DNA of 21,720 bases from positions 3,572,228 through 3,593,947 of the forward strand of contig BFEA01000032.1 in NCBI GenBank assembly GCA_003427395.1, read 5' to 3'. The translations under genes and the position numbers were made by a program. Shown here piece by piece: positions 17,201-21,720 of the stretch (the stretch's first letter is position 1; each line of letters opens with the position of its first letter). The notes under the pieces are model-generated. The model had not been told where the DNA came from. It was given only the letters and a program-made list of their open reading frames with translations, and searched no databases. The stretch comes from Chara braunii. Its lineage: Eukaryota; Streptophyta; Charophyceae; Charales; Characeae.

Positions 17201-18649
17201 ATATGGAACAAGAGGAGGCAACTCGAAATTCTTCTTATTGGATGCAACTCATTAAGCTTTGGAAGTCGGTTTTCCCAGCAAGGGTAAGAGAACCGACCAC
17301 AAGGGAGGAAGTTCTCAGACAACCATTATTCTGCAATGCAAGCATTAAAGACGGACAAGGAAAACTATTGATGCTCTCGATGACAGACACGAAGTGGGGA
17401 AGGTGGTTGGAGCACGGGGTGTGGAAGGTCAAGCATCTTTGGATAGAGGGAGAGAGTATGTGGAAAACGGTCACAGAATTGAGGATGCACCTGAAAGGAT
17501 GTCACAAATTACCAAAAAACCTGGGAACTGTCTTGGGAGCCATACCGCAAGCATGGAAACAGCTGCTGCAATCAAGGACACAGTGGGGTCTGGGAGATTG
17601 GGCCACGTGGGATGACGACGGAGAACCTAAGGAGGTCTTCAGGATCTGGGGTCTAGAGCCTTCCATACCGGACTGGCTAGTAGCAGATAAGTATGACATC
17701 CTCCATCCAGCCAACACCACGTCTAAATTTGATAGCGTGTCCAAAGCACCGTTACTCGTTATGAAACACTACTTGCGGAAGGTGAGGGTGGTGGAGACAG
17801 AGGAATTCACGGTATACAATTCGACAGTGCCAATTGCGGATCTGGAAGTGGACCCGGCAAGGGATGGGCATGGAACATCAGAAGTGGTCGAACAGGAGCG
17901 TCTAGGAGAATACATATTTTGCACTACACCACGAGAATAGGGTATAGATTGAGGAGCCCATCTTACTCCACGACACCGACGCTGCTCAAGAGATGGGAGA
18001 AGAGGGTAGGGGTCCCCAGAGGACAGCTGTCAAATATTCCTTGGGCAAACTTAGGAGCGATAAGATTGGGACCAGTCAGGAGTATGCAATGGCTAATAGC
18101 GCATGTGGCAGTCCCAGTGAATGTATGGCTTAATGAGAGAAGAAGCCACAGACAGAGAAGTGAGCAGAGTGAGATATGCAGGGTATGTCAGGAAGGAATA
18201 CCAGAAACAATGCAGCATTGCCTACTAGAATGTGAGGAGGCGTCTGCGATGTGGGACGAAGCCAGTGGTATCTGGGGCCAAGTAGCCCGGATTGCCTTCC
18301 CGGATTCGAAGTTATCTTTATTGCTGGGGTTGCAGGTTCCCAAGCAGTGGCAGCCTTTTCAGAACATATGTTCCAGTTGATACGCCAGTACTGTCTCTGA
18401 ACTATTTGGAAGCGTTGATGCCGAGCCACACTTGAGGGTACAATAATGCATAGACAGGATGCAAAGGAGATCTTCCTTACACTGCTCGAAACACATCTCA
18501 AGGCCCAGTGGAAAGTAGTGAGGAACCAAGCACGTCAACAGCCCGAGCAAGAGGAAGCCATCACGAAACGCTTCAAGCAGAATACGTTAGGCAATGGAGC
18601 AGTAGCAACCATCCAAGGACCACTGATTTTCAAATGGAGAGGGGGGTGA
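14275..18649 (+). pseudogene. LINE ORF2: APE endonuclease, reverse transcriptase, zf-RVT
   Basis: First ATG at 14275. Endonuclease, about residues 5-265: T-S-W-N-I-N-G, Q-E-T-H (Glu47), V-Y-G-P-N (Tyr132), G-D-W-N (Asp162, Asn164), S-R-I-D-Y (Asp232), L-D-H-K-P-I (His260), so all usual catalytic residues remain. RT: N-K-T-P-G-K-D-G, N-Y-R-P-I-T-L, F-F-D-F-E-K-V-Y-D, R-Q-G-D-P-L, and L-F-V-D-D near 16470. zf-RVT: C-R-V-C to H-C-L-L-E-C near 18175-18235. Breaks: TAG 16273-16275 and TAG 16666-16668 in RT, -1 shifts near 17915 and 18350, TGA 18398-18400 and 18416-18418 near the C-terminus, final stop 18647-18649. The protein nicks DNA and copies element RNA by target-primed reverse transcription. 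Few lesions over 4.4 kb suggest moderate age. Confidence 0.9.
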
Positions 18650-19070
18650 AGAGGAAGAGGGGGTAAGCGGGGAGGCAGAATAGAAAGGACAGACCAAAGA
18701 TATTGATCAAAGGGAGGATTACGGGTCGTAGCCGGTGGAAAACAGAGTGCCAACAGGGAGGGTTTAGGGTTTCAGAAAGAGTTTAGGGTTTAAGGGTGAA
18801 TGTTAAACAGGGAGGGTTTAGGGTTTAAGAATTGCAGCCACCCAGGAAGGATTCGAGATGACGAGGGATAAGGGATGGCGTAATTCTAGGCAAATGGAGG
18901 GAAGGAGTCCTCATACGTAATATACGGGGTTAGGGTAGCGCAGGGGGAAACAGCCCAACAGCTAAAGGTTTTCTTGGTTTCTATGACCCATCCGGCAGGT
19001 ACCCTTACAGGGCCTGAGAGGAAAAGGCTTACCGGGGCAAGATTGCGCTTGAATAGACGAAGTAAGATAG
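18650..19070 (+). other. LINE 3' untranslated region, non-coding
   Basis: Purine-rich, no coding signal. Holds the telomere-like repeat (18752-18828) and, at 18936-18988, a weak pol III-like pair: TAGCGCAGGGGG resembles an A box, and GGTTTCTATGACC is a poor B box 28 bases later. The latter is too degenerate to call a tRNA-derived SINE. Confidence 0.45.
18752..18828 (+). repeat. Interstitial telomere-like TTTAGGG motifs in a 54 bp repeat
   Basis: GGGTTTAGGGTTT occurs at about 18760-18772 and 18814-18826, with GTTTAGGGTTTAAGGG at 18781-18796 between them. The two outer copies share a 21-base identical block spaced 54 bases apart. TTTAGGG is the plant-type telomere unit. The motifs are few and imperfect, so this is a telomere-like repeat rather than a telomere end. 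Confidence 0.7.
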
Positions 19071-19282
19071 GATAACTTAGGCAGGGGAGAAGGGTGGTAC
19101 ATCCTTCCTCATGGAAGTAAGCAATGCCGCCTTCTCGGACCTCCCATCCATAATGGGGAGGAGCTTGTGTGTACCTTTCATGTTCTCCATTTTGAAAAAA
19201 AAAAAAAAAAAAAAGGAACCGGACTGACGCACCCGGCAGCGTAAAAGTGGAGAGAAAGGGAGGTTAGAAGATATACCCCACT
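19071..19282 (+). ncRNA. Structured non-coding unit, copy 1
   Basis: Opens with TAACTTAGGCAGGGG at 19073, shared by all three copies. Hairpin A is CTTCC-TCAT-GGAAG (about 19103-19116). Hairpin B is CCTCCCAT (19140-19147) with ATGGGGAGG (19153-19161), with one bulged G. A CATTTTG motif and an A20 run (19195-19214) follow, then the tail GGAACCGGACTG. The 3' hairpin of copies 2 and 3 is lost here, and the unit peters out at ATACCCCAC near 19274-19282. No coding capacity. The family is unknown to me. A SINE, an snRNA-like gene or a LINE 3' tail are candidates; the A-run may also be the poly(A) end of the preceding LINE. Confidence 0.45.
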
Positions 19283-19470
19283 AAACTCAAGAAGTAAGCA
19301 AGTTCATATAAGTTCCTTGTTAGAACAGGGTAGAGCTGGGTAGAAACAATTCTAGCAAACCCTTAGACGCCAGCCCTGGACATCAGCTCTAGCATTCAGG
19401 TTCATCCGACAGCACTCAGCTGAGAGGAGCTAGGAGCCAGGCGGCTCAGAGGATCAGAAGGTAGAGGATA

Positions 19471-19795
19471 TAGGCTAACTTAGGCAGGGGTGAGGGGTGG
19501 TACATCCTTCCCTAGGGAAGTAATCAATGCCGTCCGCTCGGGCCTCTCAACCATAATGAGGAGGAGCATGCGCGTGTCTTCATTGTATCCATATTTGTAT
19601 CCATATACCTTTCTCGGCCTTTTGGCTAAGATCAAGTGTAGTATCTGTTCTGATCAGTTTAATATCTGATCCGTGGTCCATCGGGCCACATAAAAAAAAA
19701 AAGGAACCGGACTGTTGCTCCCCAGAATGGCAGGAGCCAGAACCGAGAGGTTCTGTTTTAAAAAAAAAAAGAAAAAAAAAAAGGGGGTACCCCAC
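19471..19795 (+). ncRNA. Structured non-coding unit, copy 2, containing U2-like segment
   Basis: Starts TAGGCTAACTTAGGCAGGGG. Hairpin A is the perfect palindrome CTTCCCTAGGGAAG (19507-19520). Hairpin B is CCTCTCA (19543-19549) with TGAGGAGG (19557-19564), with the same bulged G as copy 1. Then CATATTTGTATCC, the U2-like segment (19605-19691), A11, and the tail GGAACCGGACTGTTGCTCC. Hairpin C is CAGAACC-GAGA-GGTTCTG (19738-19755), with a GNRA-type loop, followed by a long A-rich tail and GGGGTACCCC. Compared with copies 1 and 3 several stem positions change on both sides so that pairing is kept. A hairpin just before poly(A) is what L1-type plant LINEs and their SINEs use for RT recognition, so a mobilised short element is the leading reading. 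Confidence 0.5.
19605..19691 (+). ncRNA. U2: U2 spliceosomal RNA 5'-half pseudogene
   Basis: ATACCTTTCTCGG is the plant-type U2 5' end. It is followed by the stem I loop (CCTTTTGGC), the U6-pairing region, the branch-point recognition core GTGTAGTATCTG, stem IIa (ATCAG to CTGAT) and a stem IIb-like hairpin GTGGTCC-ATC-GGGCCAC. Against U2 as I recall it, there are a few substitutions, including TTCTGATCAG for TTCTTATCAG. The sequence then stops abruptly in A11. The Sm site and stems III and IV are absent, so it cannot form a U2 snRNP. A 5'-half copy ended by poly(A) is typical of LINE-mediated retrocopies or template-switch chimeras. TGTATCCATAT is repeated directly just upstream. Confidence 0.85.
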
Positions 19796-20272
19796 AAATC
19801 TAGCCCAAAACCCAGAAAGCAAGTGTATAGCTCTTGAGACACGCAGAAAACCGGCAACCATAGCACATGCCGTGAGGAACTATACACCACCCAGTACAAA
19901 AGACAGTCAATGGGCAGGCAGCCAAGTGAGCTGTAGACACCCAGGGTGCAGAAAGGCAAGAAGAATAGGAGAAAGTCACTGAAAGGCAGAGAAAGAAAGG
20001 GTAGGACTTTATTTAGTATTTACATCACAAAAGTAGAAGTAGCAGCTGGTTTGAATAGAGGGACTACCAAAAGGCAGAAAAAGGGAAGGACAAGGGTACG
20101 AAGGCTGGAAAGAGTTCAGGGCGGATATGTGAAACCCAACAGTCAATCCTTCCGAACGAAGCAATCAATGCTATCAGGGGATGGGGCAAGATAAAGAAGG
20201 GAGATGGTAGCAATAGATGATGCAGAAACTCAATACAGGAGTATGGGACAGTGAACAACGGGCCAGTAGCAA
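19796..20272. other. Non-coding spacer between units 2 and 3
   Basis: Purine-rich, no domain-bearing frame. It begins with AGAAAGCAAG (19814-19823), reminiscent of AGTAAGCAAG after copy 1, so the first ~40 bases may belong to the repeat family. The distance between unit starts (403, then 802 bases) is close to 1:2, but I see no missing copy near 19877. Confidence 0.4.
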
Positions 20273-20517
20273 TAGGCTAACTTAGGCAGGGGTGAGGGGA
20301 GGTCCATCATTCCAGATTGCAAATAATCAATGCCATCCGCTCAGGTCTCTCTACCATCAAGGGGAGAAGCGTTGGAGAGTGTTGTATTCTGTATTTTGAC
20401 TTGCCGCTGGAATAGGTATCGGACTGATGCTCCACAGAATGGATATGGAACCGGAGCCTTAAGGCTCTGTGTCAAGTTAAAACAAAAGAAAGAAAGAAAA
20501 GAGAAGGGGTACCCCAC
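20273..20517 (+). ncRNA. Structured non-coding unit, copy 3
   Basis: Starts TAGGCTAACTTAGGCAGGGG like copy 2. Hairpin A is eroded. Hairpin B is TCTCTCT (20346-20352) with GGGGAGA (20361-20367) around ACCATCAA, close to the loop of the other copies. GTATTTTGAC takes the place of the A-run or U2 insert, followed by GGAATAGGTATCGGACTG. Hairpin C is CGGAGCC-TTAA-GGCTCTG (20452-20469). Relative to copy 2, one A-U pair becomes G-C and another becomes G-U, and the loop is wholly different. An A/G-rich tail and GGGGTACCCC (20506-20515) end the unit. Being without U2 and without a pure poly(A), it may represent the older form of the unit. Confidence 0.45.
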
Positions 20518-20609
20518 AGAAAGGTAAAGTGCATGAGACCATCCTACATGGGACACTTGGACTTAAATCCCTCCTCTCCGGGCTTGGGCACTTCTGTCCC
20601 ACTGCTTAG
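20518..20609. other. Short non-coding junction
   Basis: Sequence between structured unit 3 and the RT fragment; no feature recognised. Confidence 0.4.
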
Positions 20610-20801
20610 TTCTATCGGGGCCATGTATGATCTGACCTCTGCAACCCACGTGGCCAGTCTCTAACTGATGAAATCTTGATGTCTTCAGTCGGGTTGCACC
20701 CCACCTCCATCTATCATATGTCCAAGGTATAGGACTCTTTGCTTCGCCCAGTCAGACTTCTTCGGATTGAACTTGAACTTGCCCTCTCTCAATTTGTCTT
20801 C
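20610..20801 (-). pseudogene. pol: Ty3/gypsy RT thumb fragment, element 3
   Basis: Minus-strand frame from 20801 reads E-D-K-L-R-E-G-K-F-K-F-N-P-K-K, then V-L-Y-L-G-H-M-I and G-V-Q-P-D, the segment that follows the catalytic Y-x-D-D motif in gypsy RTs. A stop then lies at about 20683-20685. Beyond it, in shifted frames, are V-R-D-W-P and E-V-R-S-Y-M, the next conserved steps. No palm, RNase H or integrase sequence is present. It joins directly to the coiled-coil gag remnant, so protease and the RT N-terminal part were removed by an internal deletion. Confidence 0.75.
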
Positions 20802-21323
20802 TTCGACTCCACATCCTTTTGCAGCTTATCTGCCTCTGCCTCTGCCTTTGCCTGAGCTAAGGCCTTCGACTCCTCCTGAGCCTGCTTCTCTTTCAGGGTC
20901 GTGTGCAGTATGTTCGCCTCCGCTTTTGCTTCTGTCTGCTAGCTGCTGGGACTTTTCCATCACCTTCTGTTTCTCATCCTTTGCCTTCTTTAGAAGCCTC
21001 TGTAATTCCCGCTCCAACTGTTGCTCATTGTCCTCTATCTGGCTTAGGCGGGTGTTTGCAGATTGCAGCTTCTTTGTGAGGGGCTCTTCTACGTAAATCA
21101 GAGGTTGGACCGGTGTGAATTCCTTCTGCAATTCACTGGTCAGGAACTGCCCCATCTCGGCAGCAGTCTCCTCCTTCCGCAGCACGAGGGTTTTCTTCTT
21201 CTCCAACTGCTCTTCCCCTTCTTCTTCTGATTCTGACTCCTCTTGTTTTTCCTCTTCTTTATTTTCTCCTCTCCTCCTCCTTCCACCTTCTTTTCTCCTG
21301 TGTCAGAAGTCGCTGTGTTGCAT
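20802..21323 (-). pseudogene. gag: Coiled-coil gag-like ORF of LTR element 3
   Basis: ATG at 21323-21321 on the minus strand lies about 70 bases after the primer binding site. After M-Q-H-S-D-F an in-frame TGA (21305-21303) interrupts. The frame continues with an acidic/basic stretch, then E-E-T-A-A-E-M-G-Q-F-L, P-L-T-K-K-L-Q-S-A-N and a heptad-like coil (E-D-N-E-Q-Q-L-E-R-E-L-Q). Near 20935 a frame change leads into more coil, rich in Ala/Glu/Lys (K-A-E-A-N-I-L-H-T-T-L-K), ending at a TGA near 20790, where the RT fragment begins in another frame. No zinc knuckle remains. Gag is inferred from position after LTR and primer site; the sequence itself is a generic coiled coil. Confidence 0.55.
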
Positions 21324-21395
21324 ACCGTAAAGGTGCAGACAGAACAAGAACCGACCTTTCAATACAAGGTATAAGATAGCACAGCGGAAGACTTA

Positions 21396-21402
21396 GATAC
21401 CA
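21396..21402 (-). other. Primer binding site, tRNA-iMet type
   Basis: Minus strand reads TGGTATC, complementary to the GATACCA 3' end of plant initiator tRNA-Met, the commonest primer of plant LTR retrotransposons. It lies one base after a CA dinucleotide ending the upstream sequence. The match beyond seven bases is poor (TAAGTC). Confidence 0.6.
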
Positions 21403-21403
21403 G

Positions 21404-21720
21404 TGATCCGAATAATCAATGTTGCAATGCAGCCCTGAACATACATCATCATCATCGTTGCATAGTGTGAATGGGGCCTGACGCTTCACACAGGAAGGCT
21501 GCGCCAGCCCATAGCATACACAGACGAGGAGGAAGGGAATAGACGAAGAGGAGGGGGAAGATGGGAATGTCGTCAACACCAAGTCTTCGGCATAAGCCCA
21601 AATAGTCCCTCGTCGAAATGTCTGAATCCCAAATGTCAAGTCTGGATCCAATGTCGTCAAGTCTCAAGTCACAACTCTGTCTCTCTCTGTCGTAGTCTGA
21701 GAAGTCAGGTGGCGAGAGGG
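21404..21720 (-). mobile_element. Partial 5' LTR of element 3
   Basis: Ends in CGGATCA one base before the primer binding site, as an LTR should, and runs off the right edge, so at least 317 bp belong to it. No coding signal; the minus-strand open frame across it (21660 to 21259) enters the gag leader and is discounted. A run of four ATG/ATC-type triplets lies near 21445-21458. No TATA box could be assigned. The matching 3' LTR is not within the window on the left. Confidence 0.5.

Larger units (their letters stand above)
13195..19214 (+). mobile_element. L1-type LINE, decayed, ending in poly(A)
   Basis: ORF1-like coiled-coil protein, ORF2 with APE endonuclease, RT and zf-RVT finger, a ~560 bp 3' region and an A20 run at 19195-19214, all on the plus strand, give the standard layout of a plant L1-clade LINE at about 6 kb. 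The 5' limit is only the start of detectable coding. No target-site duplication was found around the A-run, and the first structured unit overlaps its end, so the 3' limit is uncertain. Confidence 0.75.

Noticed and set aside
18936-18988. tRNA-derived SINE promoter (A box and B box).
   Set aside because: A box is fair but the B box matches the GGTTCGANNCC consensus poorly, and no tRNA-like fold or defined element end was found.
19073-19165. U1 snRNA homology of the structured units (ACTTA, GGCAGGGGAGA, and a stem resembling U1 stem III followed by a weak Sm-like site).
   Set aside because: The 5' splice-site pairing sequence ACTTACCTG is not intact, the U1-70K and U1A loop sequences are missing, and the spacing to the stem III-like hairpin is about 20 bases too short. 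Resemblance noted, homology not supportable by eye.
21259-21660. Minus-strand 133-codon open frame.
   Set aside because: Spans the LTR end, primer binding site and gag leader of element 3; no domain signal.

Overview
The window looks like a repeat-dominated stretch of a plant-lineage nuclear genome. Three things point to the green lineage: a U2 snRNA-like sequence with the plant-type 5' end (ATACCTTTCTCGG), interstitial TTTAGGG-type motifs, and the transposon mix (Ty3/gypsy elements with chromodomain-like integrase tails, plus an L1-type LINE with a zf-RVT C-terminus). A large charophyte-type genome such as Chara would fit, but that is a guess. No intact host gene is visible, and nearly every coding stretch carries stops or frameshifts.

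Layout. (1) 1-4100: a (CG)n run, then a decayed multi-part coding region. In order it holds a RING-like cysteine/histidine module, a Pro/Ser-rich stretch, a domain resembling a Josephin-type cysteine protease, and two to three more RING-like modules. It is interleaved with a (CT)n tract and a ~110 bp A+T-rich repeat. The first and last parts (about 41-690 and 2700-3815) are diverged copies of each other. (2) 3956-6362, minus strand: the 3' part of a Ty3/gypsy element (integrase, chromodomain, polypurine tract, probable LTR), truncated upstream. (3) 7202-12250, plus strand: a nearly full-length but dead Ty3/gypsy element with gag, protease, RT, RNase H, integrase and chromodomain-like tail. Its gag and pol frames are related by -1, and a textbook A AAA AAC heptamer sits just after the zinc knuckle. 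(4) About 13195-19214, plus strand: an L1-type LINE with a coiled-coil ORF1, an APE endonuclease with all recognisable catalytic residues, an RT with its DD motif, a zf-RVT finger, and a 3' region with telomere-like repeats. (5) 19071-20518: three diverged copies of a non-coding unit with hairpins supported by compensatory changes. The middle copy contains the 5' half of U2 snRNA followed by poly(A). (6) 20610-21720, minus strand: a third LTR element, with partial 5' LTR, tRNA-iMet-type primer binding site and a coiled-coil gag-like ORF, fused by internal deletion to a piece of gypsy RT.

Most distinctive signals: the three-copy structured non-coding unit with the U2 chimera, the gag-pol frameshift site of element 2, and the RING plus cysteine-protease relic. 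All identifications come from reading motifs by eye. No database search or folding was run.
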